In this document: positions 34,119 through 43,032 of the stretch, piece after piece
Numbering within the stretch: position 1 is the stretch's first letter
How the letters are laid out: the number at the start of each line of letters is the position of its first letter
Source: Sphingobium sp.
Lineage (GTDB): Bacteria > Pseudomonadota > Alphaproteobacteria > Sphingomonadales > Sphingomonadaceae
Length of the DNA: 64,000 bases
Assembly (NCBI RefSeq): GCF_003248505.1
Contig: NZ_QFOA01000004.1
Location: forward strand, 1 to 64,000
Direction: 5' to 3'
Translations under genes and position numbers: made by a program
The notes under the pieces: model-generated
What the model was told of the DNA's origin: nothing
Seen by the model: the letters and a program-made list of their open reading frames with translations, nothing else
Database searches by the model: none

Positions 34119-35087
34119 ATGGACAACAGGGGGGACGAAAGGCGCGCGCCGCGCCCGGCGACTGAGCGGCTGGACTGGGTGGATGTCGCGCGCGGCATCG
34201 GCATTGTCGCGGTGGTCGTGGGCCATATATGGACGCGCGGGGGCGTGCGTGACGCCATGTACAGCTTCCACATGCCGCTCTTCTTCCTGTTGTCGGGGAT
34301 GCTGGCGCGACCGCAGTCATCCGGCGCATTCGCGCGGCGATTGCTGGCGGCGCAGATGCGGTCCTATGCGGCATGGCTGGTGCTGCTGATCCTCGCCGAC
34401 CGGACGATCGAGCGGATGAAGGGCGGCGTGCCGATCTTTCACCAATGGCCCGGCGATCTGTGGGCGGTGCTACTGGGCGGATCGTGGCTGCGGGGGCCGT
34501 TCACGATCTTCTGGTTCGTGCCGTGCCTGATCGTCGCGCGCATCGTGTTCACTTTATTGATCGGTCGCCTGCCCGATCCGCTGGATCGGCGATGGAGCCT
34601 GATCCTGTTGCCGGTCGTGGCGCTCGCCTACGGGCTTGGGTGGTGGACCGACGTTTCGCCGCTCGGCCTGTTGAGCGTGCCGATGGCAGTCGTGCTGCTG
34701 TGGGTCGGGAAGGCATGGGGCCAGGTGCGTTGGCGCAGGGCCATGATCGTACCGCTGGCCTTGCTGTCGGCCGCGGGGCTGGCGGGCGTCTTTCCGACGC
34801 TCAACATGAAGGCCGGGGATTACGGATGGCCGGTGCTGTCGATGGCGGCGGGCGTCGCCACGTCGCTGCTGGTCTTCCGCCTGTCATCCCGGATTGCACC
34901 GGTCGCCGCGCCGCTCGCAGCGCTCGGGCGGGCGTCGCTTACGATCATGTATGTCCATGTCGCCGTCATCCATTATCTGACGCCTTATCTCGGCAGACCC
35001 TGGCTGCTGGCATTGGCGCTGGCAGGGCCATGGGGGCTGTCGATGCTGATCGCCCGCTCTTCTTTGGCCCGGCGGTGGCTGGGCTGA
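34119..35087 (+). CDS. Acyltransferase-3 family membrane protein
   Basis: Integral membrane acyltransferase of 322 residues with about ten transmembrane helices. The N-terminal catalytic region WVDVARGIGIVAVVVGHIW holds the conserved His, and SFHMPLFFLLSGML is the second family motif. Members O-acetylate sugars such as fucose, lipopolysaccharide or capsule units. The nearby glycan island suggests a similar surface target. Divergent from the pseudouridine synthase gene. The 3' end is convergent with radC, four bases apart. Confidence 0.88.
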   Translation: MDNRGDERRAPRPATERLDWVDVARGIGIVAVVVGHIWTRGGVRDAMYSFHMPLFFLLSGMLARPQSSGAFARRLLAAQMRSYAAWLVLLILADRTIERMKGGVPIFHQWPGDLWAVLLGGSWLRGPFTIFWFVPCLIVARIVFTLLIGRLPDPLDRRWSLILLPVVALAYGLGWWTDVSPLGLLSVPMAVVLLWVGKAWGQVRWRRAMIVPLALLSAAGLAGVFPTLNMKAGDYGWPVLSMAAGVATSLLVFRLSSRIAPVAAPLAALGRASLTIMYVHVAVIHYLTPYLGRPWLLALALAGPWGLSMLIARSSLARRWLG

Positions 35088-35091
35088 CGCT

Positions 35092-35787
35092 TCACAGCAG
35101 CCCCTTGGCGCGCAGGCTGACATGCCCCTGCGTCCCAATGATGACATGGTCGTGGACCCCGATGCCGAGCCGCTTGCCCGCATCGATGATCTGGCGCGTC
35201 ACGTCGATATCCTGCCGGCTCGGTTCGGGCGAGCCGCTGGGATGATTGTGGACGAGGATGAGCGCCGCCGATCCCAGATCGATCGCGCGCCTGATGACCT
35301 CCCGCGTGTAGATCGCCGCCTGGTCTATCGACCCGTCGCCCATATGCTCGTCCCGGATCAGCATGTTCCGGCTGTTGAGGTGCAGCACCCGCACACGCTC
35401 CACCGTCAGATAGGCCATGTCGGCGCGCAGATAGTCGAGCAGCGCCTGCCAGCCCGCCAGCACAGGCTGCGCCGCGACTTCGTTGCGCAGCATCCGAAGC
35501 GCCGTCGCCTGCACGATCTTGATCGCGGCGATGCTGGTGTCGCCCATTCCGGGGACGCGACCGATCTGTGCCCAATCGGCGGTCATCAACCGGCCGATAC
35601 CGCCAAATTCGCGCAACAGCGCCTTGGCCAATGGCTTGGTGTCGCGACGCGGAATGGCGAGCGCGAGCAGATATTCGATCAGTTCATGGTCGTGCAGCGC
35701 GTCGCCGCCGCTATCCGCCAGCTTCTGACGTAGGCGCGCGCGATGCCCGGCGCCGTCGTGCGCGATTTTCACATCTGTATCGGCCAA
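35092..35787 (-). CDS. radC: RadC-family JAMM-domain protein
   Basis: Protein of 231 residues with an N-terminal helix-hairpin-helix part (RLMTADWAQIGRVPGMGDTSI) and a C-terminal JAMM/MPN metalloprotease-like domain. The metal motif is HNHPSGSPEPSRQD. The name RadC comes from an old link to DNA repair that is not supported; the biochemical role is unknown. Length and domain order are normal for the family. Confidence 0.92.
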   Translation of the reverse strand: MADTDVKIAHDGAGHRARLRQKLADSGGDALHDHELIEYLLALAIPRRDTKPLAKALLREFGGIGRLMTADWAQIGRVPGMGDTSIAAIKIVQATALRMLRNEVAAQPVLAGWQALLDYLRADMAYLTVERVRVLHLNSRNMLIRDEHMGDGSIDQAAIYTREVIRRAIDLGSAALILVHNHPSGSPEPSRQDIDVTRQIIDAGKRLGIGVHDHVIIGTQGHVSLRAKGLL

Positions 35788-35943
35788 GCGACTCTTCCCC
35801 CTGTTCGTCTGTCCCGTTTGTCTTTGGCCCCTGAGGCATGACGCTATGCGTTGCGGATTTGGGCGGCAAGGATATTAAGGGGGAACCGGACGTTATGGTT
35901 GCGTCACGGATGCGCGGGACGGCAACCGGGGTTGGCAGGAAAA

Positions 35944-38900
35944 ATGACAGAAACGGGCCGTGAAGACAGGGTGCGCCGGGGGTGGGCGCGCTGGCTGGGC
36001 GTCGGCACCGGTTCGCTCGCCCTGGCACTGATCGCATTGTGGACGCAGCGATCCCCCATCGCCGAGAACTTCATCAACCGCGAACTCGCGCGCCGCGACG
36101 TACAGGCCGACTACGATCTTGTGGATGTGGGGCTGCGCACGCAGCGAATCGAAAATCTCGTGCTGGGGGATCCCGCCCATCCCGATCTGACGGCGCGCTG
36201 GGTCGAAGTCGATATCAGCTTTTCCGGACTGGCGCCGGACGTTGCCGCAGTGCGCGCGGGTGGCGTGAGACTGCGTGGCGCCATCCGTAACGGCGTCCTC
36301 GAACTGGGCGAAGTGGACAAGTTTCGCGGTCCCGCCTCGACCGAGCCGTTCCGCCTGCCTGACCTTGTGCTGGGATTGCAGGATGCGCGGCTGACGCTGG
36401 ACACCGTGGCTGGCCGAATCGGTATGCAAGTGAACGGCAACGGCAACCTGCGTTCGGGCTTCACCGGCAGGCTGGCCGCTGCGATGGCAAAAGGCAATGT
36501 CGTGGGATGCGGCGCGACCGGTGTCCGGGCGGTGATGGACGTAACGACCGGCGGCGGGCGACCCCGCCTCCGGGGACCGGTCGAGGCTGGCGCGATCGGT
36601 TGTCCGCATGCAGGGTTCAGCTTGGCGCGACCTAAGGGGATTGTCGACGTGACGCTCGGCCCGGCGCTGGAACACTGGCAGGGGCAGGCGGATCTTAAGG
36701 GCGACGCGCTGCGCGCCAGCCTGGTGACGCTTGCAAAGCCCGAAGGTCGCTTGTCGTTCGAGGGGACGGCGAAGGAGACGAAGGGGCGCGCGACGGTCGC
36801 GGCCAAGGCGCTGGGCGGCGCAGGGATGGCCATGCGCGACGCTTTGCTTCGCGGCGAATGGGCATTGCGCGACGGCGCGGTCGGCGCCAGCGGGCAGTTG
36901 AGCGGCGAAGACCTGCGACGCACGGGACGGGACGCGCTCGCATCGTTCACGGCCAGCAGCAGGACGACGCCGGTCGGGCCGCTGGTGGAGCGCATGGCAG
37001 CGTCGGTTCGGCAGGCGGAACGCGGCAATCGGATGAGAGCCAGCTTCGCATTGCGCCAGAAGGCGGGACGGGGCAGCCTGACCGTGACCCATGGCGCGCT
37101 CACTTCCGCTAGCGGTGCGCGTGTGGGGTTGGGGGAGGGCAGCAGCCTGACGCTGGGCTGGCCAGGGCGGCGTGGCGGCCTCGACTGGGCGCTCGACGGA
37201 TCTTTCACGACCGGCGGCGGTGGATTGCCGCATGGGGCCTTGCGGCTGGCGCGGCGTCCGGCAGGCGGATTTGGCGGCGATCTGTTCGTGGATCCCTATG
37301 GCGCGGGCGACGCGCGGTTGGCGCTGGATCGCGTGCGGTTCGTCGCCGATCGCAGCGGGACGACCCGTTTTACAACCACCGTTCGGCTCGACGGACCGTT
37401 GCCCGATGGCCGTGTGCGTGGGCTTGTCATGCCGATTGCGGGCCGAATCGCCCCCGATGGATCGCTGGCGGTCAATCCCGACTGTGCGGCGGTGGCGTGG
37501 GATGAATTGCGCTACGCCAGCTTCACGGTCGGACCGACGCGGCAGACTCTGTGCCCGCTGGACGGTGGCGCGATGCTGGCGCTGGGCGGATCGGGTCTGC
37601 GGGGGGGCATGGTCGCTCGCAACCTCGCGATCGGCGGGCGGAGCGGAGACAGCCCGATGCGGCTCGAAGCCGACCGCGCCAGCTTCGCGCTGGGTCGTAA
37701 CCGTATCGCCCTGGCGGGTGCGTCGCTGCGCATCGGTGCGGGCGAATCGCCGGTGCGCCTGTCGGCGGCGGCTCTGGAAGGCGCGCCGGGCGCGCAGGGT
37801 TTTGCCGGCACGGTCAGCGGACTGGGCGGCCGGATCGGATCGGTGCCGCTGATCCTGGAGGAAGGGAAGGGGGACTGGCGCTTTGCAGCGGGCGCGCTGA
37901 CGCTACGCGCCGCCACGCACGTGCGCGATGCCGCGTCCCCGGCGCGGTTCGAACCGCTCGCCATTCCCGACGCGGAGCTTACGATGAAGGCCGGGCGCAT
38001 AACCGCATCGGGCAAGCTCACAACGCCGCGCGGCGGCATCGAAGTGGCGGACGTGTCGATCGCCCACGATCTGGGAAGCGGGCGCGGTCATGCCGATCTT
38101 GCCGTACGTGGCATCAACTTCGGTCCGACGCTTCAGCCTGAGGATGTGACGCGCCTCACCGTGGGCGTCGTTGCCAATGTCGCGGCGACGGTGACGGGGC
38201 AGGGGCGGATCGACTGGACCGGGTCCGACGTCCGCAGCACCGGGACGTTCCGCACCGACAATGCCAGCTTCGCCGCCGCTTTCGGCCCGGTTGCAGGGCT
38301 GTCAGGCGAAATCCGCTTCACCGATCTCATCGGCCTCGTCTCCGCGCCGGGGCAGGAAGTACGCATCGCATCCGTCAATCCGGGCGTCGAGGCGCGGAAC
38401 GGCATCGTTCGCTATCATCTGGAACCGGGGCAAAAGATACGGATAGAAGGGGGCGGATGGCCCTTTTCGGGCGGGGAGCTGGTGCTGCTGCCCACGACGA
38501 TGGACTTTTCGGCGGATGTGGATCGCTATATGACGTTCCGCGTCATCGGCCTGGACGCGGGCGCCTTCATCCAGGCTATGGAACTGGAAAACATCTCCGC
38601 GACCGGTACTTTCGACGGGATCATGCCGCTGATCTTCAATGCGCAGGGCGGGCGTGTTTCGGGCGGCGTTCTGGTCGCGCGGCAGCAGGGGCTGCCCCCG
38701 CTCATCATGCCCGAAGGCGTGCTGCCTACTATTCCTTGCGACCCCAAGCGGCAGGGCGGCGTGTTATCCTATGTCGGCCCGGTATCTAACGAGGATCTGG
38801 GCGCGATGGGCAAAATCGCCTTCGATGCGCTCAAGAACCTGCAATATAAGTGCCTCAGCATCCTGATGGACGGCGCTCTCGACGGGGAGATGGTCACCAA

Positions 38901-39174
38901 TGTCGTCTTCAACGGCATCAATCGGGGTAAGATCGGCGATGCGCCCGCCGGTCTCGCCCGCAATTTCATCGGCTTGCCCTTCATTTTCAACGTGAAGATT
39001 TCCGCGCCTTTCCGCGGCCTTTTGAAAACCGCGCAGTCCTATATCGATCCCACGCAGACCATCAGGGACGAAATCGGCAAGCAGACGCAGGAAAAGATGC
39101 GCGTGACCGACCGGCAGGGGCTTGCAGTTCAGCCTTTGGACAGCGACATTAAGCGAAACGGGGAGCCGAAATGA
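35944..39174 (+). CDS. YdbH-like (AsmA-superfamily) inner-to-outer membrane bridge protein
   Basis: Protein of 1076 residues with one N-terminal membrane helix (GSLALALIALW near 20-35) and a long periplasmic region of repeated beta-strands like other AsmA/TamB relatives. The conserved C-terminal YdbH block (about 830 onward) contains SGEIRFTDLIGLVSAPGQE and GVLSYVGPVSNEDLGAMGKIAFDAL. In E. coli YdbH works with YnbE and YdbL in lipid transport to the outer membrane. The two downstream genes here are homologues of exactly those partners. I chose ATG 35944 (MTETGRED). The stop overlaps the ynbE start. Confidence 0.88.
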   Translation: MTETGREDRVRRGWARWLGVGTGSLALALIALWTQRSPIAENFINRELARRDVQADYDLVDVGLRTQRIENLVLGDPAHPDLTARWVEVDISFSGLAPDVAAVRAGGVRLRGAIRNGVLELGEVDKFRGPASTEPFRLPDLVLGLQDARLTLDTVAGRIGMQVNGNGNLRSGFTGRLAAAMAKGNVVGCGATGVRAVMDVTTGGGRPRLRGPVEAGAIGCPHAGFSLARPKGIVDVTLGPALEHWQGQADLKGDALRASLVTLAKPEGRLSFEGTAKETKGRATVAAKALGGAGMAMRDALLRGEWALRDGAVGASGQLSGEDLRRTGRDALASFTASSRTTPVGPLVERMAASVRQAERGNRMRASFALRQKAGRGSLTVTHGALTSASGARVGLGEGSSLTLGWPGRRGGLDWALDGSFTTGGGGLPHGALRLARRPAGGFGGDLFVDPYGAGDARLALDRVRFVADRSGTTRFTTTVRLDGPLPDGRVRGLVMPIAGRIAPDGSLAVNPDCAAVAWDELRYASFTVGPTRQTLCPLDGGAMLALGGSGLRGGMVARNLAIGGRSGDSPMRLEADRASFALGRNRIALAGASLRIGAGESPVRLSAAALEGAPGAQGFAGTVSGLGGRIGSVPLILEEGKGDWRFAAGALTLRAATHVRDAASPARFEPLAIPDAELTMKAGRITASGKLTTPRGGIEVADVSIAHDLGSGRGHADLAVRGINFGPTLQPEDVTRLTVGVVANVAATVTGQGRIDWTGSDVRSTGTFRTDNASFAAAFGPVAGLSGEIRFTDLIGLVSAPGQEVRIASVNPGVEARNGIVRYHLEPGQKIRIEGGGWPFSGGELVLLPTTMDFSADVDRYMTFRVIGLDAGAFIQAMELENISATGTFDGIMPLIFNAQGGRVSGGVLVARQQGLPPLIMPEGVLPTIPCDPKRQGGVLSYVGPVSNEDLGAMGKIAFDALKNLQYKCLSILMDGALDGEMVTNVVFNGINRGKIGDAPAGLARNFIGLPFIFNVKISAPFRGLLKTAQSYIDPTQTIRDEIGKQTQEKMRVTDRQGLAVQPLDSDIKRNGEPK

Positions 39175-39359
39175 GAAAGCGCGCCATCATCATCGCCGGG
39201 ATAGCCGGCCTATCGCTGGGGGGATGCATTCAGGTGAAAGCGCCCGACAAGCCGATCGAGATCAACCTCAACGTCAAGGTGCAGCAGGAAGTCGTCGTCC
39301 GCCTGCAACGCGACGCCCAGTCGCTCATCCAGAACAACCCGGAGCTGTTCCCGCAATGA
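39171..39359 (+). CDS. ynbE: YnbE-like outer-membrane lipoprotein
   Basis: Small lipoprotein of 62 residues. The signal peptide ends in a lipobox (LSLGGC, Cys at 19), followed by IQVKAPDKPIEINLNVK, which defines the YnbE family. E. coli YnbE forms a stacked beta-bridge with YdbH at the outer membrane. It overlaps both neighbours by four bases (ATGA), so the three proteins are made together. Confidence 0.92.
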   Translation: MRKRAIIIAGIAGLSLGGCIQVKAPDKPIEINLNVKVQQEVVVRLQRDAQSLIQNNPELFPQ

Positions 39360-39754
39360 CACGCAAGATCATCCTGATCGCCGCCGGTGCAGCGGTCGCT
39401 CTGGCCGGTGGCATGGTGCTTTCCGCGCCCGCCCGCGCGCAATCGGGTGCGGTTGCCGCCGCGATGAACGCCGGGACGGTGGGGGAACAGGCCGATGGCT
39501 ATCTTGGCATCGCGGGATCGGTCGGTGCGGACGTGCGGACGGAAGTCGACGCCATCAACATCAAGCGCCGCGCCGCCTATACTCAGCTTGCCAGCCAGCG
39601 CGGTGTTACTGTGCAGGATGTGGCGGCGGCGACGGCCTGCCAGACATTGGGCCGCCTGAGGCAGGGGCAGGCTTATCGAATCGGTGCTGGTGCCTGGCAG
39701 ACAAAGGGCGGCGCTGCGGTTGCCTTGCCTTCCTACTGCGCGGGCGCGGACTGA
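39356..39754 (+). CDS. ydbL: YdbL-like periplasmic protein (DUF1318)
   Basis: Exported protein of 132 residues with a signal peptide (ending SAPARAQS). The DUF1318 core is visible: GTVGEQADGYLGIAGS, then INIKRRAAYTQLASQRGVTVQDVAAATACQTL. YdbL is a periplasmic partner that regulates YnbE oligomerisation in E. coli. The ATG overlaps the ynbE stop. The last 22 bases overlap the end of the convergent ArsR gene. Confidence 0.92.
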   Translation: MTRKIILIAAGAAVALAGGMVLSAPARAQSGAVAAAMNAGTVGEQADGYLGIAGSVGADVRTEVDAINIKRRAAYTQLASQRGVTVQDVAAATACQTLGRLRQGQAYRIGAGAWQTKGGAAVALPSYCAGAD

Positions 39755-40083
39755 TCCGGTTTCGCCACAGCCGTAGCGCGGGTTCGCCCGCGCCGGTTGC
39801 GGCGCGTCTCGACCAGAGCGCGTGCATCCGGGCAGAATTCGCTTAGAAACGCGTAGAGTTGCCCGGTCAGCCGATCGGCCATCAGCGAATAGAGCATATA
39901 TTGCCCGTGCTTCTGCTCACGGACCAGTTCCGCTTCGCGCAGCACCGCCAGATGCTTGGAAATCGACGGCATCGTCATCTCGAAATTGTCGGCGATCTCT
40001 CCCACCGTCATCGGTTCGGTGGCGAGATAATGCAGGATGCGGCGGCGCGGTTCCGACGCGAGAGCCTTGAATATCTTGTCCAT
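39733..40083 (-). CDS. ArsR/SmtB-family transcriptional regulator (SdpR-like)
   Basis: Winged-helix regulator of 116 residues. It starts MDKIFKALASEPRRRILHYL, with the recognition helix TMPSISKHLAVLREAELV and a beta-hairpin (VREQKHGQYMLYSL). The metal-binding cysteine motif of arsenic-sensing ArsR proteins is absent, so it probably is an SdpR-type repressor or senses something else. A palindrome ATTTA-AC-TAAAT lies just upstream of its start, a likely autoregulatory site. It is divergent from the atp operon. Confidence 0.87.
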   Translation of the reverse strand: MDKIFKALASEPRRRILHYLATEPMTVGEIADNFEMTMPSISKHLAVLREAELVREQKHGQYMLYSLMADRLTGQLYAFLSEFCPDARALVETRRNRRGRTRATAVAKPDQSAPAQ

Positions 40084-40087
40084 GCGA

Positions 40088-40099
40088 ATTTAACTAAAT
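40088..40099. promoter_or_regulatory. Palindromic candidate operator for the ArsR regulator
   Basis: ATTTA and TAAAT arms separated by AC, four bases upstream of the regulator's ATG on the minus strand. The A+T-rich palindrome stands out in a GC-rich region and fits ArsR-family autorepression. No experimental support. Confidence 0.4.
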
Positions 40100-40169
40100 A
40101 GGAAAATACGCAAATGCAAGCGGCTGGCGATCATGCCCGGCACGGCGAATTTTCCGTCTTTCTGTCGGG

Positions 40170-40197
40170 TTGACACTCCCCCATCCCCTTTCTAAAG
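40170..40197 (+). promoter_or_regulatory. Candidate promoter of the atp F0 operon
   Basis: A consensus -35 box TTGACA (40170-40175) is followed about 15-17 bases later by TCTAAAGC, a plausible relaxed -10 element. It sits about 75 bases upstream of the first F0-operon gene and points into it. The -10 call is weak, as usual for alphaproteobacteria. Confidence 0.45.
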
Positions 40198-40274
40198 CGA
40201 GCCCGCCTTGACGGGTGCAGCCGCAAGCGCCATGCCGCCTTCCACTGGGGATCGACCCTTTGTGGAGCAGGATG

Positions 40275-40607
40275 ATGGCAGCGGATACACCCGGACAGGA
40301 CCCGGCGGGCGAGGACTCGCGGATCGCTTCCCTTGAGGAACGGATCGCGAAGGCCGAGCGTGTCGAAAAGGTCAGGCAGGGGGCCAGGGAGCAGCAGGCG
40401 GACGACGGGTCTCGCCTCGGCAACAGGGTGCTTGCGGAACTGATCGGCGGTCTTGTCGGCGGTGCGTTGATCGGCTGGGTCCTCGACCGGCTGATCGGTA
40501 CGTCGCCCTGGCTCCTGCTCGTCTTCCTCGGTCTCGGGATCGTGGCGGCGTTCAGGAACATCATAAGATTGACGACGGTCAAGCGTCCCGACGAACAGGG
40601 ACGCTGA
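40275..40607 (+). CDS. atpI: AtpI/AtpZ-like F0F1 assembly protein
   Basis: Protein of 110 residues with an N-terminal charged coiled coil and two C-terminal membrane helices (ELIGGLVGGALIGWVLDRLIG and PWLLLVFLGLGIVAAFRNI). Such AtpI proteins help assemble the c-ring. GGAG precedes the second of two tandem ATGs by seven bases, so I start at 40275. It heads the F0 operon, 38 bases before atpB. Confidence 0.85.
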   Translation: MAADTPGQDPAGEDSRIASLEERIAKAERVEKVRQGAREQQADDGSRLGNRVLAELIGGLVGGALIGWVLDRLIGTSPWLLLVFLGLGIVAAFRNIIRLTTVKRPDEQGR

Positions 40608-40645
40608 AGCCCAAGTCCGAATGCGTGAACGTTACAGGGGTCAAC

Positions 40646-41431
40646 GTGGCAGAATCCGGCAAGATCGATCCGATGCATCAATTCGCTATCGAACCTTTGT
40701 TCGGTACGGATCATTGGTCGGTTGGCGGTTACAATCTCGCCTTCACCAATAGCGCGCTCTACATGGTCGCCGCTGCGATCGTGCTGTGGATCTTCGTGGT
40801 CGGCGGCATGAAGCGGGAACTGGTGCCGGGTCGCTGGCAGATGGCGGTCGAATATATGACCGGCTTCATCAAGAACCTTCTGATCGCCAATATCGGTGAC
40901 AAGGGCCGCAAATATATTCCTTACGTCTTTTCGCTCTTCATGTTCATTCTGCTGGCGAACCTGCTGGGTCTGTTGCCGCTCGGCCTGTTCGGGCTGCACC
41001 CCTTCACCTTCACCAGTCATTTCACCGCCACCGGCGTGCTCGCCATCATGAGCTTCTCGATCGTGCTGATCGTGGGCTTCTACAAGCATGGCCTGCACTT
41101 CTTCTCGCTGTTCGTGCCGCACGGCACGCCGGCGCTGATGGTGGTGCCGCTCTTCTTCATCGAACTCGTATCCTTCATGGTTCGCCCGTTCAGCCTCGGC
41201 CTGCGTCTCTTCGTCGCGATGACCGCCGGGCACGTGCTCCTGAAGGTGCTTGCGGGTTTCGTCATCAACAGCGCCAACGCGTCGCCCGCTCTCGGCTTCA
41301 CGGTGGGCACGGCCAGCTTCATCCTGATGATCGGGATCAGCGCACTGGAAGTGCTCGTTGCGGTCATCCAGGCCTATGTGTTCGCGCTGCTGACCTCGGT
41401 CTATCTCAACGATGCCGAGAACCTGCACTGA
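40646..41431 (+). CDS. atpB: ATP synthase F0 subunit a
   Basis: Proton-channel subunit of the inner-membrane ATP synthase, 261 residues. The essential arginine lies in LRLFVAMTAGH, and the C-terminal half has conserved Glu and membrane helices. The GTG at 40646 (MAESGKIDPMHQF) is preceded by AGGGGT and matches the N-terminus of relatives; a GTG at 40625 is an alternative. It is followed by the c subunit. Confidence 0.96.
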   Translation: MAESGKIDPMHQFAIEPLFGTDHWSVGGYNLAFTNSALYMVAAAIVLWIFVVGGMKRELVPGRWQMAVEYMTGFIKNLLIANIGDKGRKYIPYVFSLFMFILLANLLGLLPLGLFGLHPFTFTSHFTATGVLAIMSFSIVLIVGFYKHGLHFFSLFVPHGTPALMVVPLFFIELVSFMVRPFSLGLRLFVAMTAGHVLLKVLAGFVINSANASPALGFTVGTASFILMIGISALEVLVAVIQAYVFALLTSVYLNDAENLH

Positions 41432-41483
41432 GATTTTATCCGATTTCCTCAACCTTTTCTGATTTAACAAGGGAGTTTACGAC

Positions 41484-41711
41484 ATGGACGCAGAAGCTGC
41501 AAAGCTGCTCGGTGCTGGCCTGGCCGCGATCGGTGCGGGCATCGCCGCCCTCGGTGTGGGCAACGTGTTCAGCAGCTTCCTGGAAGGCGCGCTGCGCAAT
41601 CCGGGCGCTGCCGACGGCCAGCAGGGCCGCCTGTTCATCGGTTTCGCCGCGGCGGAACTTCTGGGTCTGCTGGCGTTCGTTATCGCCATGATCCTGGTGT
41701 TCGTGGCCTGA
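41484..41711 (+). CDS. atpE: ATP synthase F0 subunit c
   Basis: Ring-forming lipid-binding subunit of 75 residues with two hydrophobic helices joined by a polar loop (RNPGAADGQQGR). The ion-binding carboxylate is the Glu of FAAAELLGLLAF in helix 2. GGGAG lies 15 bases upstream. The lack of a Na-specific residue set suggests H+ coupling. Confidence 0.97.
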   Translation: MDAEAAKLLGAGLAAIGAGIAALGVGNVFSSFLEGALRNPGAADGQQGRLFIGFAAAELLGLLAFVIAMILVFVA

Positions 41712-41799
41712 CACGAAATGGACGCGGGCAGGTCCGGCAATGGCCGGTCTGCCCGCTCCCCTGATTTTTACCGCCCTCTGACCGGACGGACCCCGTAAG

Positions 41800-42294
41800 A
41801 TGCCACAAATCGCGCAAATCGCCGATACATATGCCAGCCAGATTTTCTGGCTGCTGCTGACGTTCGGCTTCGTTTTCTTCGTCATCGGCCTTGGCATGGT
41901 GCCCAAGGTGCAGGGGACGGCGGACGCACGCGACGCGAAGATCAGCGGAGATCTGGACGCGGCCAAGGCGGCCTTCGCTCGTGCCGACGAGGCCGAAGCC
42001 GACTATAAGGTCCGCGATGCGGCGAACCGCTCCGCCGCGCAGGCGGTGGTGGCGAAGGCCAAGGCGGATGCGACGAAGGCTTCGGAAACGCAGTTGGCTG
42101 CCGCGGACGCGGAAGTGGCCGCCAAGATCGCGGCTGCCGAAGCCCGCATCCAGGCAGCGAGCAACGCTGCCTTGACGCAGATCGAAACCGTCGCCGCCGA
42201 TGCGGCGCGTGACATGGTGGCGCGCATCTCCGGCGTGGAAGCGTCGGACGAAGCGGCCCGCAACGCAGTAAAGGCGGCACTGGCCCATGGCTGA
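41800..42294 (+). CDS. ATP synthase F0 subunit b'
   Basis: Peripheral-stalk subunit of 164 residues: one N-terminal membrane helix (YASQIFWLLLTFGFVFFVIG) followed by a long Ala/Lys/Glu-rich coiled coil. It is the divergent b copy typical of alphaproteobacteria and phototrophs, where b and b' form a heterodimer. The 3' end overlaps atpF by eight bases. The symbol atpF' or atpG is used in related genomes. Confidence 0.9.
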   Translation: MPQIAQIADTYASQIFWLLLTFGFVFFVIGLGMVPKVQGTADARDAKISGDLDAAKAAFARADEAEADYKVRDAANRSAAQAVVAKAKADATKASETQLAAADAEVAAKIAAAEARIQAASNAALTQIETVAADAARDMVARISGVEASDEAARNAVKAALAHG

Positions 42295-42904
42295 GGCAGC
42301 AGCACAGCAAAATGGCGCGGACACCGCGCCTAACCTCGACCAGGCGATCCATGCCGAGGGTATGGAACCGATCGGTACCGTGGCTCATGAAGGCGTTGCG
42401 CCGCATACCGATCCCAGAGCGGTCGGCATGGACGCGACCGCGTGGGTAAGCCTCGCGATGGCGGTCTTCATCCTGATCTTGCTGGTCAAGAAGGTGCCCG
42501 CGGTGATTGGCGGCGCGCTGGACGGTCGCATCGCCCAGATCAAGGAACAGCTCGCCGAAGCAGCGAGACTGCGCGCCGAAGCCGAAGCGCTCAAGGGCGA
42601 GTATGAGGCAAAGCTGACCGCCGCCACCGCTGAAGCCGAAGCGTTGCGCAAGGCTGCCGAGCATGAGGCCGAAAGCCTGATCGCGGACGCGAAGGTCAAT
42701 GCACAGGCACTGGTCGCTCGCCGCCAGAAGATGGCCGAGGACAAGATCGGCGCCGCCGAACGCGCCGCCATCGCAGGCATCCGCGCCAAGGCCGTCAACG
42801 CAGCGACCTCTGCCGCCGCAACCTTGATCGCGCAGGGTCACGATGCCCAGGCCGACAAGCTTCTGGTCGACCGCGCGATCGGAGGCATCGGCACCATCAA
42901 CTGA
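42287..42904 (+). CDS. atpF: ATP synthase F0 subunit b
   Basis: Stalk subunit of 205 residues. An unusually long N-terminal tail of about 50 residues (Ala/Gly/His-rich) precedes the membrane helix (WVSLAMAVFILILLV). A coiled coil follows to the C-terminus. It is the last gene of the F0 operon, followed by a strong terminator. The F1 genes are not nearby, as is usual in this class. Confidence 0.92.
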   Translation: MAEAAAQQNGADTAPNLDQAIHAEGMEPIGTVAHEGVAPHTDPRAVGMDATAWVSLAMAVFILILLVKKVPAVIGGALDGRIAQIKEQLAEAARLRAEAEALKGEYEAKLTAATAEAEALRKAAEHEAESLIADAKVNAQALVARRQKMAEDKIGAAERAAIAGIRAKAVNAATSAAATLIAQGHDAQADKLLVDRAIGGIGTIN

Positions 42905-42926
42905 CGACATGTGTTCGTGGAACGCT

Positions 42927-42968
42927 AAAAGAGCCGGTGCGATTCGTCGCGCCGGCTCTTTTGCTTTG
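42927..42968 (+). terminator. Rho-independent terminator of the atp F0 operon
   Basis: A hairpin at 42927-42962 pairs AAAAGAGCCGG with CCGGCTCTTTT around a TTCG-type loop, followed by a T-rich tail. It lies 22 bases after the atpF stop. Confidence 0.9.
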
Positions 42969-43032
42969 GCTGTATCGGCGCTGTTCGATCGGCCATGTGG
43001 CGGCTGTCGGGCTCGCAGGTTAGCTAGCCCTG

